Positions 8,213 through 15,511 of a DNA stretch of 25,504 nt are shown here, piece after piece. Origin of the DNA: Bacteroides sp. CAG:927 (GTDB lineage: Bacteria > Bacteroidota > Bacteroidia > Bacteroidales > Muribaculaceae); contig HF985656.1 of NCBI GenBank assembly GCA_000431155.1, positions 4,236-29,739 of the forward strand, written 5' to 3'. The notes beneath the pieces were generated by a model. It searched no databases. It was not told where the DNA came from and was given only the letters and a program-made list of their open reading frames with translations. Each line of letters begins with the position of its first letter. Within the stretch, counting starts at the first letter, position 1. The translations under genes and the position numbers were made by a program.

Positions 8213-8828
8213 CGGGATAAAGTTTTTGCATAATGTGATTTGTGTATTCTACGGGGTCGGGTGCATTGATAATGGCACCTGAAACTGCTATACCGTTGAC
8301 TCCTGTGGCCATGATGGCATCAATATCGTCAATGGTAATGCCGCCAATGGCAACTATGGGTAGTTCCACACCTGCCTGACGCACTTGGCTGACAACAGAG
8401 GCGTAGCCTTCAATGCCGAGTACGGGTGAGAGATTTTTCTTGGTGGTGGTGTGGCGGAAAGGTCCAAGGCCCACGTAATCCACATCTTTGCCTTTATAGC
8501 GTATAATATCTTCGGCAGTATTGGCCGTAATGCCTATTATGGCATGAGGGCCGAGTATCTCCCGAGCTTCAAGAGGGTCCATGTCGTTCTTGCCAAGGTG
8601 AACTCCGGAAACCTTAAGCTCATTGACAAGCTCCACGCGGTCATCAATGATAAGGAATGTCTCGGTTTCACGGCACATAGGAATAATTTCCATTGCCACT
8701 TGCCGAACCTCATCATCGGAAGCATCCTTTATGCGGAGCTGAATCCACCGACACCCTCCTTCAATTGCCATTTGTGCTTCTTCGGCAATGGAGTAATGCT
8801 CGCTGGGATGAGTAATGAATTGTAGCAT
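8205..8828 (-). CDS. thiE: Thiamine phosphate synthase ThiE
   Basis: ThiE joins HMP pyrophosphate with the thiazole phosphate carboxylate to give thiamine phosphate. The 207-residue barrel keeps the catalytic blocks: Q-L-R-I-K-D near residue 31 (pyrophosphate-binding Arg/Lys), I-D-D-R near 61 (Mg-binding Asp), G-V-H-L-G-K-N-D near 75, G-P-F-R-H-T-T-T-K-K near 127 and A-I-G-G-I near 161, then V-S-G-A-I-I. This is the competent copy; the gene upstream (8843-9382) is a related protein without these residues. Start ATG at 8828 is 14 bases after that gene; the end overlaps thiG by 8 bases. Confidence 0.95.
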   Translation of the reverse strand: MLQFITHPSEHYSIAEEAQMAIEGGCRWIQLRIKDASDDEVRQVAMEIIPMCRETETFLIIDDRVELVNELKVSGVHLGKNDMDPLEAREILGPHAIIGITANTAEDIIRYKGKDVDYVGLGPFRHTTTKKNLSPVLGIEGYASVVSQVRQAGVELPIVAIGGITIDDIDAIMATGVNGIAVSGAIINAPDPVEYTNHIMQKLYPDE

Positions 8829-8842
8829 ATTAGTTAATTAAT

Positions 8843-9382
8843 TTATTTATCACTGAATTGTTGCCAAACAGAGCCAAGGCAGGCATATCCCGCGAATCCC
8901 ATGTGCATAAGCTCAGATTCCTTATCGGGGGTTACGCCGCCCAATGCCACTACAGGTACTTTGGCTTCTGCCAGCGCACTGATAATCTGATCAGTGGTGA
9001 GTACAGGAAGATAGCCCGGCTTGCTTATGCTCGGGTAAACGGGGCTTAGAGTGGCATATTCGAGTCCTGTTGCCTGACTTAATTCCTGAGGTGTATGACA
9101 GGAACGTGAGAGTTTGTCCGAGTATCCTACAGGCGGTGTCGGGCAACGACTGTTGAGGTGCAGTCCACCAAGATTGAAACTGTGAACGAGCTCAAAATGT
9201 CCGTGAAGTTTGATGCGCGAATGATATTTTTGCGGAATGGCCTCAATGATGTTTTGAATATCGCGCAGTGATGCGTCGGGATGCCTGAGGTGCACATAGG
9301 TCCACCCGTCGCGGAGCAATGATGTGATTATCTGCGGCTCGCGGGGGTGAATATGGTGTGTGGTGATGGCAATGCGTAGCAT
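8843..9382 (-). CDS. TenI-like / ThiE-like protein, probably a thiazole tautomerase or accessory protein
   Basis: This 179-residue protein has the fold signature of ThiE/TenI barrels but not the ThiE active site. In place of Q-x-R-x-K it has H31-L-R-H-P. In place of the Mg-binding N-D/D-D-R it has L59-H-G-H-F-E-L. In place of the G-P-x-x-x-T-x-T-K loop it has L112-S-P-V-Y-P-S-I-S-K121-P-G-Y. A-L-G-G-V (146-150) and L-G-S-V-W (169-173) are kept. From memory, similar proteins with L-H-x-H-F-E-L, S-R-S-C-H and S-I-S-K-x-G-Y occur in thiamine loci of Bacteroides and are often labelled thiamine phosphate synthase. TenI of Bacillus aromatises the ThiG product, and that role would fit a gene between thiS and thiE, but it is inference. 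It starts 3 bases after the thiS stop. Confidence 0.75.
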   Translation of the reverse strand: MLRIAITTHHIHPREPQIITSLLRDGWTYVHLRHPDASLRDIQNIIEAIPQKYHSRIKLHGHFELVHSFNLGGLHLNSRCPTPPVGYSDKLSRSCHTPQELSQATGLEYATLSPVYPSISKPGYLPVLTTDQIISALAEAKVPVVALGGVTPDKESELMHMGFAGYACLGSVWQQFSDK

Positions 9383-9385
9383 GAA

Positions 9386-9586
9386 TCAACCTCCGTAGAA
9401 AGCTTTGATGATTATGATTTTGTCGCCTTGATGAAGAGTGTGGGTTGCGCGATTGTCGCGTGGCACAACGGCATTGTTTACTGCCGTAGCTATTCCCACA
9501 GGGTTTATGCGTTCAGCCTCAAGAGCCTGCAAGAGGGTGGCCCCGTCCTGAAGGTTTACCGGTTTATCATTGATTGTTATGGTCAT
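9386..9586 (-). CDS. thiS: Sulfur carrier protein ThiS
   Basis: ThiS is a ubiquitin-like carrier whose C-terminal glycine is adenylated by ThiF and turned into a thiocarboxylate that gives sulfur to ThiG. The 66-residue length and the C-terminus F-Y-G-G are diagnostic. M-T-I-T-I-N-D at the start is the first beta strand. The ATG at 9586 lies 20 bases inside the 3' end of thiD in another frame. The expected partner thiF is not present in the operon or window. Confidence 0.96.
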   Translation of the reverse strand: MTITINDKPVNLQDGATLLQALEAERINPVGIATAVNNAVVPRDNRATHTLHQGDKIIIIKAFYGG

Positions 9587-10412
9587 GATGGTGATGGTTT
9601 TGGAATTTCATGTGTCGCGGAGCATAGAGATGGTTCATAGGGCCGTGTCCGTGCCCAATAGCTACCGATGCGCCGCTTCGCAGTCCGCGTACCACAAAAA
9701 GTTTGGCGCGGCTTACGGCTTCAGTCATATCCATGCCGAGGGCAAGATAAGAGGCTATAGCAGACGACAGGGTACATCCGGTGCCATGTGTATTGCGCGT
9801 GTTGATAGCATCGGATTTGAGCGGCATAAGCTCGCAGCTGTTTTCAAGGAGCAGATAGTCGGTCTTGAAATCTGTGGAGTCAGTGTCGCCCCCTTTAAGA
9901 AGCACATTGCGGCATCCCATGCTACGGAGTGCGAGCGCCTGTTGCATAAAGTCATGCGTGCCTGTGAGAGCATAGGCCTCGCTTATGTTGGGTGTGACGA
10001 TTTCGGCCATGGGGAAAAGGAGTTTGACCATGCAATCTACGGCATCGGGAGCAATGAGCTGCGATCCGGATGTGGAGAGCATGACGGGATCTACAACCAA
10101 GTGTAGGGGGGAGTGCTGTGACAACTCGGCAGCTACCTGCTCAATGATGGGGGCTGAGAAAAGCATACCTGTTTTGACCGCGAGGGGAGGTATGTCGGCC
10201 CAAACGGTGCTTATCTGTGCTCGAACTATGTCAGGGTCAATGCCTTGGATGGCAGATACTCCGGTGGTGTTTTGGGCTGTAATGGCTGTAATGGCAGTCA
10301 TTGCATAACAGCCAATAGCTGATATGGTTTTAATGTCGGCTTGTATTCCGGCACCTCCGCTGCTGTCAGAGCCGGCTATTGAAAGAACGGGATAATAACG
10401 ACGCATAGGCAT
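9567..10412 (-). CDS. thiD: Hydroxymethylpyrimidine/phosphomethylpyrimidine kinase ThiD
   Basis: ThiD phosphorylates HMP and HMP phosphate to HMP pyrophosphate, a substrate of ThiE. The ribokinase-fold signature S-I-A-G-S-D-S-S-G-G-A-G-I-Q-A-D is near the N-terminus, V-K-T-G-M-L in the middle and the anion hole/catalytic block H-G-T-G-C-T-L-S-S-A in the C-terminal half. It ends in an unusual His-rich tail (H-H-H-H-D-H-N-N-Q) partly encoded by the overlap with thiS. I take ATG at 10412; ATG at 10406 is equally possible, while an upstream TTG at 10439 gives residues not expected in the family. It is the first gene behind the TPP riboswitch. About 281 residues. Confidence 0.95.
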   Translation of the reverse strand: MPMRRYYPVLSIAGSDSSGGAGIQADIKTISAIGCYAMTAITAITAQNTTGVSAIQGIDPDIVRAQISTVWADIPPLAVKTGMLFSAPIIEQVAAELSQHSPLHLVVDPVMLSTSGSQLIAPDAVDCMVKLLFPMAEIVTPNISEAYALTGTHDFMQQALALRSMGCRNVLLKGGDTDSTDFKTDYLLLENSCELMPLKSDAINTRNTHGTGCTLSSAIASYLALGMDMTEAVSRAKLFVVRGLRSGASVAIGHGHGPMNHLYAPRHMKFQNHHHHDHNNQ

Positions 10413-10475
10413 GTCAAACTTATATGAATGCCAAAGCAAAGGTTATGTGCCGAATATGGATGAGTGTTGGTCTCT

Positions 10476-10554
10476 AACAATCCCTGCGCCGGTGCTAACC
10501 GTATCAGGTTCAGAGGGTATGAATCTCAGCCACATGAAGCGGCACCCCTTTGTT
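10476..10554 (-). ncRNA. TPP riboswitch (THI element)
   Basis: On the minus strand the leader carries all core blocks of the thiamine pyrophosphate aptamer: AGGGGTGCC, then GGCTGAGATTCATACCC, then GAACCTGATACGGTTAGCACC and GGCGCAGGGA. The closing stem P1 is AACAA (10554-10550) with TTGTT (10480-10476). The aptamer starts about 10 bases after the predicted transcription start and ends 63 bases before thiD. No intrinsic terminator follows, so control is probably at translation of thiD: GGCAT (10432-10428) can pair with the start region ATGCC (10412-10408). Confidence 0.97.
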
Positions 10555-10567
10555 GTAACATTTGAGG

Positions 10568-10598
10568 CAAAGATAAATAATAAGAATGAAATACCAAA
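10568..10598 (-). promoter_or_regulatory. Promoter of the thiamine operon
   Basis: On the minus strand TTTG (10598-10595) is followed after 19 bases by TATCTTTG (10575-10568), matching the Bacteroidota consensus. Transcription would begin near 10564, just before the riboswitch, giving a leader of about 150 bases. Confidence 0.7.
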
Positions 10599-10609
10599 AA
10601 AATTTATCG

Positions 10610-11938
10610 CTATTCTTCTTTGGGACCGGATGAGGGACGCTTAGGAGAACGGTGCCAAGGACGACGGCGTTTGGGCTTTGGCGACCGGGTATCAGCAGGT
10701 GCTGATGCTTCCATGTCAGGTTTGCGTTCAGAGCGCGGGGCGGATGATTTTTTGCGGTCGGGGCGTCGATTGCCACGTTGTGATGGCCTGGAGTCGGATG
10801 GTGCAGAACCGAGCTCGGCAGGGATTTGCTGACGGCGCACTTTTTTGCCAAGAAAGCGCTCTATGGCAGCAAACTTGCCACGCTCGCGTTCGCTGACAAA
10901 TGTAATGGCTTCACCATCGGCATCGGCACGCGCAGTACGCCCCACGCGGTGCACATAGTCTTCGGCATCATGGGGCACATCATAATTCACCACCATGGTT
11001 ATGTCGTCAATATCAATGCCTCGTGCCACAATATCGGTGGCAACAAGGATGTCAATGCGTGAAGCCTTGAAGTCCAGCATCACCTCATCACGTTTGGCTT
11101 GGTCAAGGTCGGAGTGCATTTCCCCGATTTTGAATTTGGCGCGACGAAGTTCACGAGCCAGCTCCTTGACTTTAAGTTTGGAGGAAGCAAAGACTATGAC
11201 ACGCTTTGCATGTTGCTTGGTGAATATGTTTTTGAGTATGGGCAGCTTTTGAGTCTCATAGCAAATAAACGCACTTTGGTCAATCTTGTCGGCGGGCCGG
11301 GACATTGCTATGGTGATTTCTTTAGGATTGGAGAGGATGGATTTTGCGAGTTGCTGGATTTTTGGCGGCATTGTGGCCGAGAACATGAGAGTCTGACGCT
11401 CCTTGGGAAGATGCTTGGCGATTTGCATAATATCGTCGTAAAAACCCATGTCAAGCATTCTGTCGGCTTCGTCAAGTATAAAGAAAGATACACGCGACAG
11501 ATCAACGTAGCCCATTTGCAGGTGTGCGAGCAGTCGTCCCGGAGTGGCGATGACCACATCGGTGCCGAGTTTAAGCCCTCGTTGCTGGCGAGCGAAAGTA
11601 GCACCGTCAGTGCCTCCGTATATCGGCAGACTGCTTACAGACAGGAAGTAACTGAAGCCCTCAAGCTGGTGGTCAATTTGCATTGCAAGTTCACGGGTGG
11701 GAGCCATGATGATACAGTTGACGGCATCCTCGGGGAATTCACCGTCGGCAAGACGATTAAGAATAGGCAGGAGATAGGCGGCCGTTTTGCCGGTGCCAGT
11801 CTGGGCAACGGCAATAAGGTCGTGCCCGTCAAGAGCTGCGGGTATCGCTTGTTCCTGTATAGGGGTACATTCGGAAAAATTCATTGCATCGAGTGCGTCA
11901 AGCACATCGTAGTTCAGATCAAAATCGTCAAACCTCAT
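10610..11938 (-). CDS. DEAD-box ATP-dependent RNA helicase (RhlE-like)
   Basis: This 442-residue helicase probably unwinds RNA in ribosome assembly, decay or cold adaptation. All core motifs are present: Q-motif T25-P-I-Q-E-Q, Walker A A45-Q-T-G-T-G-K-T52, P80-T-R-E-L-A, T-P-G-R (132-135), D156-E-A-D159, S187-A-T, then A-T-D-x-V-A-R-G-I-D and H-R-V-G-R-T-A-R in the second RecA domain. After about residue 375 comes a disordered tail rich in Arg, Lys, Pro and Ser, typical of RhlE-type proteins and useful for RNA contact. ATG at 11938 begins M-R-F-D-D-F, the family start; an upstream in-frame start at 12040 would place the promoter box inside the gene. No terminator separates it from the thiamine operon downstream. 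Confidence 0.95.
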   Translation of the reverse strand: MRFDDFDLNYDVLDALDAMNFSECTPIQEQAIPAALDGHDLIAVAQTGTGKTAAYLLPILNRLADGEFPEDAVNCIIMAPTRELAMQIDHQLEGFSYFLSVSSLPIYGGTDGATFARQQRGLKLGTDVVIATPGRLLAHLQMGYVDLSRVSFFILDEADRMLDMGFYDDIMQIAKHLPKERQTLMFSATMPPKIQQLAKSILSNPKEITIAMSRPADKIDQSAFICYETQKLPILKNIFTKQHAKRVIVFASSKLKVKELARELRRAKFKIGEMHSDLDQAKRDEVMLDFKASRIDILVATDIVARGIDIDDITMVVNYDVPHDAEDYVHRVGRTARADADGEAITFVSERERGKFAAIERFLGKKVRRQQIPAELGSAPSDSRPSQRGNRRPDRKKSSAPRSERKPDMEASAPADTRSPKPKRRRPWHRSPKRPSSGPKEE

Positions 11939-11963
11939 TGGTATAATGCTTGGAAACTGGGCG

Positions 11964-11994
11964 CAAAGGTACTTATTCGCGGGCAAACGGACAA
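11964..11994 (-). promoter_or_regulatory. Promoter of the DEAD-box helicase gene
   Basis: On the minus strand a TTG (11994-11992) lies 20 bases before TACCTTTG (11971-11964). The second box is a full match to TAnnTTTG; the first is partial. Transcription would start near 11960, about 22 bases before the ATG at 11938. Confidence 0.55.
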
Positions 11995-12042
11995 CAGTTT
12001 GCCCGAATAAACAATGGTGCATTGCCCGGCGGGAGTGCATGC

Positions 12043-12080
12043 AAAAAAAAGAAATCCCGGAACTTCGTGCTCCGGGATTT
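12043..12080 (-). terminator. Intrinsic terminator after the tricorn-type protease gene
   Basis: AAATCCCGGA (12052-12061) and TCCGGGATTT (12071-12080) form a perfect 10-bp stem with a 9-base loop. Read on the minus strand it is followed by C and eight T. It lies 22 bases past the stop codon of the protease gene and blocks read-through into the helicase gene. Confidence 0.88.
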
Positions 12081-12102
12081 GCAAATATGAGTGTATGTGG
12101 AA

Positions 12103-15100
12103 TTATTTTTTCGCGGGTACTTTATTAAGGAGATGTTTAACCGCTCCTTCCAGCTGTGCGTCCTTACCATTGATAATCTCGCCGGGCTGATTGTAAATAA
12201 CCACATCGGGAGTCAGCTGTCGGTTTTCAAGAACATTGCCATTCATGTCCATGGAAGTAACCTGCGGAATACCGAATATGATGTTGGGATCAATTTGAGT
12301 TTCCCACCATACAGCTGTCATGGTGCCGGGAATCGGAGCGCCAACCACATCACCTATGCCCAATGTCTGATATGCGTAGGGGGTGCCGTGAGCATCGCTG
12401 TAATTGCTCTCGTTGACGAGCATTACGGACGGTTTGGTCCATTGTGAGAACGGATCACTGCCCACATATCGGCCTCGCGGCATGTAACGTACATATTCCT
12501 TACCGCCGAGAAGCAGGGCAATATCGTTGTGAAGCCAGCCGCCACCATTGTAACGAGTGTCAACAACCACGGCATCACAGTTGCGGTATTTCCCAAGCAA
12601 ACGGTCGTAGGTGGTTAGATAGCTCGGGGTGTCCATGGCCTTGATGTGGATATAGCCTATGCGTCCGTTGGAGAGGCTGTCAACGATATGTTCGTTGCGC
12701 TCAACCCAGCGGTTGTAGAGCAATTCGCTGTCGGAATAACCGGGGCGAACAGTCACCTTATCTTCCGTGGCAGCTCCGGCGCGTTTTACGCCAAGAATAA
12801 CTTTTTTGCCGGCTTTGCCTTCCAGCATCGGGTAATAGTCCTTGCCCGGTAAGATTGGCTCACCATCAATGGAGGTGATTATGTCGCCGGGTTTAATATT
12901 GACTTTCTTTTTGTCAAGCGGACCGCGACGCAGTACTTCTGCCACCTCCAGACCGGGACCGGTGTAGGAGTCGTTGAAGTAAGCACCGAGAGTGGCAGTG
13001 GGGAGCGAAGCCCATCCGCTTGGTGCGGACGCACCAGTGTGAGATGCGTTCAGCTCACCAAGTACCTCACTCATGAGAATGGCAAAGTCGCGATTGTTGT
13101 TGATGTAGGGGAGGAAACGGCGGTAGTGAGAGCCGATGCTGTCCCAATCAAGGCCATGAAGGTTGGCATCGTAGAATTTGTTCTTGACCTGATTGAGCAT
13201 GTGGTCATATATATATGCGCGTTCCAAGGACGGATGGCGGTTGTAGGGCGCATTGAATTCAATGGCTTCTTTTTTGCCGTCGGCAAGTGAAATCTTGCTC
13301 ATGCCATTATAGGAGAGGATAAACAGGTTTTCACCCTTATCATCAGGTAAAATGCCACCGTTAACACCGGGAGCAAAAACTGTTATGTCGCCTTTTTTGA
13401 GGTCGCGGCACATAAGGTTGGCCTCGCCATCGCTGCCTACAGAGACATAGTAGAACTTGTTGCCTTTCTTATCAAGATAATAATCGCCAAGTATTGAGGA
13501 CATAGGAGTCAGACGCACCATACGGTAGCGTCGGTTGTCAAGGTCAAAATCAACAGATTCAGCCTCAGTGTCCTTAATGTTGTCTTTGGATTTTTTCTTG
13601 TCCTTTTTCTTAGATTTCTTTTTGTCTTTGCTCTTATCGGAATTGTCGGCATTTTCTTTGTCTTTTTCCTCCTTTTCTTTCAGAGCCTGTTCTTCCTCGC
13701 TGAGGTTGAAATTGTCCCAAGCTTCAGGATCAAGAACCATGAGCATCACATCTTCCTGATTGCCCCAGCTGCCCTGAGCTTTCATGCCGTAACGGCCGGT
13801 CATATAAGTTATGGCTTTGCCGTCAAGCGCCCAAGAAGGATTTCTGTCGGAATGGCCGCTTTCGGTGAGGTCCACTACTTCGGTGCCGTCAGCTTTGACA
13901 AGCGCTATGTCGGTATTGTTCCAGCCGCCAACGCCGATGTAGTTTATTATCAGCCATTTGCTATCAGGACTCCATTCAAATGATATGTCGCCGTCGGTAT
14001 AAGAATAGTTGTATTTGCCATCAAGTGCAGTGGTGACTTTTTTGGAATCAACATCTATGACCTGAAGAATAGTGCGGTTTTCAAGAAACGCTACCTTTTT
14101 GCCGTCGGGACTGAATTCCGGCTGCTGAGCGGATGTAGAGCAACTGTAGAGAGGCTCTTCCTCAATTTCTGTGGCATAGGCGAATTCTTTTTCATCCTTG
14201 TCTTTGATTTTGGCAATGCATAATTGCCAAAGCCCGTTGCGCTCGGAATCGTAAACTATAGAGCGGCCATCGGGACTGAAACTTATGCAACGCTCCTGAT
14301 CAGGGGTGTTGGTGATGCGTTTGGTGGTGGGGTATTTTACAGATGTGACATAGACATCGCCACGAACAACAAATGCCACTTCTGTGCCATCCTTGTTGAC
14401 AGACATGTTGGTGGCACCGGAATTGCGGAAGCTCTTGATGAGGTCGGAATCGTAATCATCGGTGGTGATGGATATGTTGACTTTGCGTGGTTGCGAGCCG
14501 GGGGTGAGGGTGTAAATCTCACCATCGTAACTGTATGCAAGAGTGCCGTTGGCAGATGCGGAGAGTGAGCGTACAGGATATTCGGTATAATCAGTGAGCT
14601 GTTTAGGTGCCTCGGAGCTGCCAAGAGTGCCTTGATAAACATTAAGGACATTGTTGTTAAGCTCGCTGAGATAATAGAAATGCTTACCGTCTGCGCTCCA
14701 CACCGGATTCATGTCGTGGCCTATGAAGTCGGTGAGTTTTGTGAAGTCATTGTTGTCCACAAGCCATATATCGGCAGTGCTGGAAGAACGCTCATGTTTG
14801 CGCCATACATTTTCGTAGCCTTTGCGGTCCTGATAAAGCATGCGCCCGTCTGCCGCAACAGATGCAGAAAGCATAGGGACAGAAAGGTAGAGCTGAGGAC
14901 GGGCGTTTGGCTCTGTTAGGCTCACCACATAGGTCTGAGACCCGAAAGGGGGTTGTACAGTGGTGCGTCCGGGCATGCCAAAGGTGGCAAACAGCAATCG
15001 TCCGTCAGGAAGAATGGCGAGGGGAGTTTCGGCGCCTGACGAGGTGGTGATGCGGCGAGCAGTGCCACCGTTGGCGGGAATGGCATAGATGTCGTCGGAT

Positions 15101-15357
15101 CCTTCGCGATTGCTGCGAAACACAATCTGCTTGCCATCAGGAGTCCACAGGGGAGAGCTGTCGTAGGCGTGTGAAGTGGTGATTTGGCGTGCTTCACCTC
15201 CGGTTACCGGCACAGTGAATATGTCGCCTTTGAAAGTGAATGCCACGATATTTCCGTCAGGGGATATGGCGGCATCGCGAAGCCAGAGTGGGGCATTGTC
15301 GGCAGCAGCGAGGGCTGCAATCGAAAGCCCCACAGACATAAACAAGGCTTTTTTCAT
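12103..15357 (-). CDS. Exported tricorn-type protease (S41 family, PD40 propeller + PDZ + TSPc)
   Basis: This 1084-residue protein looks like a bacterial homolog of archaeal tricorn protease, a large peptidase that trims peptides. Residues 1-19 (M-K-K then a hydrophobic Ala/Leu-rich run ending in A-A-A-D) form a signal peptide, so it should act in the periplasm. Repeated S-P-D-G and W-S-x-D-G-K blocks at about 30-540 are PD40/WD40-like propeller blades. A Lys/Glu/Asp-rich linker spans about 555-605. A PDZ domain lies at about 785-875 (K-P-G-D-I-I-T-S-I-D-G). The peptidase residues align with those of tricorn: S772-H773, nucleophile S987 in N-Y-S-D-A-H-G, and E1044 in L-E-N-R. The gene stands alone between a terminator and a divergent HAD gene. 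Its substrate is unknown. Confidence 0.9.
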   Translation of the reverse strand: MKKALFMSVGLSIAALAAADNAPLWLRDAAISPDGNIVAFTFKGDIFTVPVTGGEARQITTSHAYDSSPLWTPDGKQIVFRSNREGSDDIYAIPANGGTARRITTSSGAETPLAILPDGRLLFATFGMPGRTTVQPPFGSQTYVVSLTEPNARPQLYLSVPMLSASVAADGRMLYQDRKGYENVWRKHERSSSTADIWLVDNNDFTKLTDFIGHDMNPVWSADGKHFYYLSELNNNVLNVYQGTLGSSEAPKQLTDYTEYPVRSLSASANGTLAYSYDGEIYTLTPGSQPRKVNISITTDDYDSDLIKSFRNSGATNMSVNKDGTEVAFVVRGDVYVTSVKYPTTKRITNTPDQERCISFSPDGRSIVYDSERNGLWQLCIAKIKDKDEKEFAYATEIEEEPLYSCSTSAQQPEFSPDGKKVAFLENRTILQVIDVDSKKVTTALDGKYNYSYTDGDISFEWSPDSKWLIINYIGVGGWNNTDIALVKADGTEVVDLTESGHSDRNPSWALDGKAITYMTGRYGMKAQGSWGNQEDVMLMVLDPEAWDNFNLSEEEQALKEKEEKDKENADNSDKSKDKKKSKKKDKKKSKDNIKDTEAESVDFDLDNRRYRMVRLTPMSSILGDYYLDKKGNKFYYVSVGSDGEANLMCRDLKKGDITVFAPGVNGGILPDDKGENLFILSYNGMSKISLADGKKEAIEFNAPYNRHPSLERAYIYDHMLNQVKNKFYDANLHGLDWDSIGSHYRRFLPYINNNRDFAILMSEVLGELNASHTGASAPSGWASLPTATLGAYFNDSYTGPGLEVAEVLRRGPLDKKKVNIKPGDIITSIDGEPILPGKDYYPMLEGKAGKKVILGVKRAGAATEDKVTVRPGYSDSELLYNRWVERNEHIVDSLSNGRIGYIHIKAMDTPSYLTTYDRLLGKYRNCDAVVVDTRYNGGGWLHNDIALLLGGKEYVRYMPRGRYVGSDPFSQWTKPSVMLVNESNYSDAHGTPYAYQTLGIGDVVGAPIPGTMTAVWWETQIDPNIIFGIPQVTSMDMNGNVLENRQLTPDVVIYNQPGEIINGKDAQLEGAVKHLLNKVPAKK

Positions 15358-15401
15358 GAGTTCAAGAAATATTGTGAATGGTTGAATATTCAGTTGCGGT
15401 G

Positions 15402-15409
15402 CAAAATTA
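15402..15409 (-). promoter_or_regulatory. Promoter box of the tricorn-type protease gene
   Basis: TAATTTTG on the minus strand matches the TAnnTTTG box, with a predicted transcript start about 40 bases before the ATG at 15357. No convincing TTTG element is found 19-20 bases upstream, so confidence is limited. Confidence 0.4.
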
Positions 15410-15477
15410 ATTAAAATTTAATGCGTAATATGATAGATTGATAGCAAAAACGGGGTTATTTGTACAATTTAACTTTA

Positions 15478-15508
15478 ATTGGAATATTATGAGAAATGAG
15501 TATATTTG
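15478..15508 (+). promoter_or_regulatory. Promoter of the HAD/MmcQ pair, directly abutting the start codon
   Basis: ATTG (15478-15481) and, after 19 bases, TATATTTG (15501-15508) match the Bacteroidota promoter. The ATG of the HAD gene is at 15512, only three bases behind the box. Since transcription in this promoter class starts about four bases past the box, the message would begin at or next to the start codon. Confidence 0.6.
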
Positions 15509-15511
15509 CAT

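Noticed and set aside
11099..12010. Open frame of 303 codons on the plus strand opposite the DEAD-box helicase gene
   Set aside because: It is antisense to all helicase motifs and no family is recognisable.
11939..12040. N-terminal extension of the DEAD-box helicase up to 12040
   Set aside because: The added residues do not resemble the family, and the region contains the promoter box TACCTTTG (11971-11964). ATG at 11938 is preferred.
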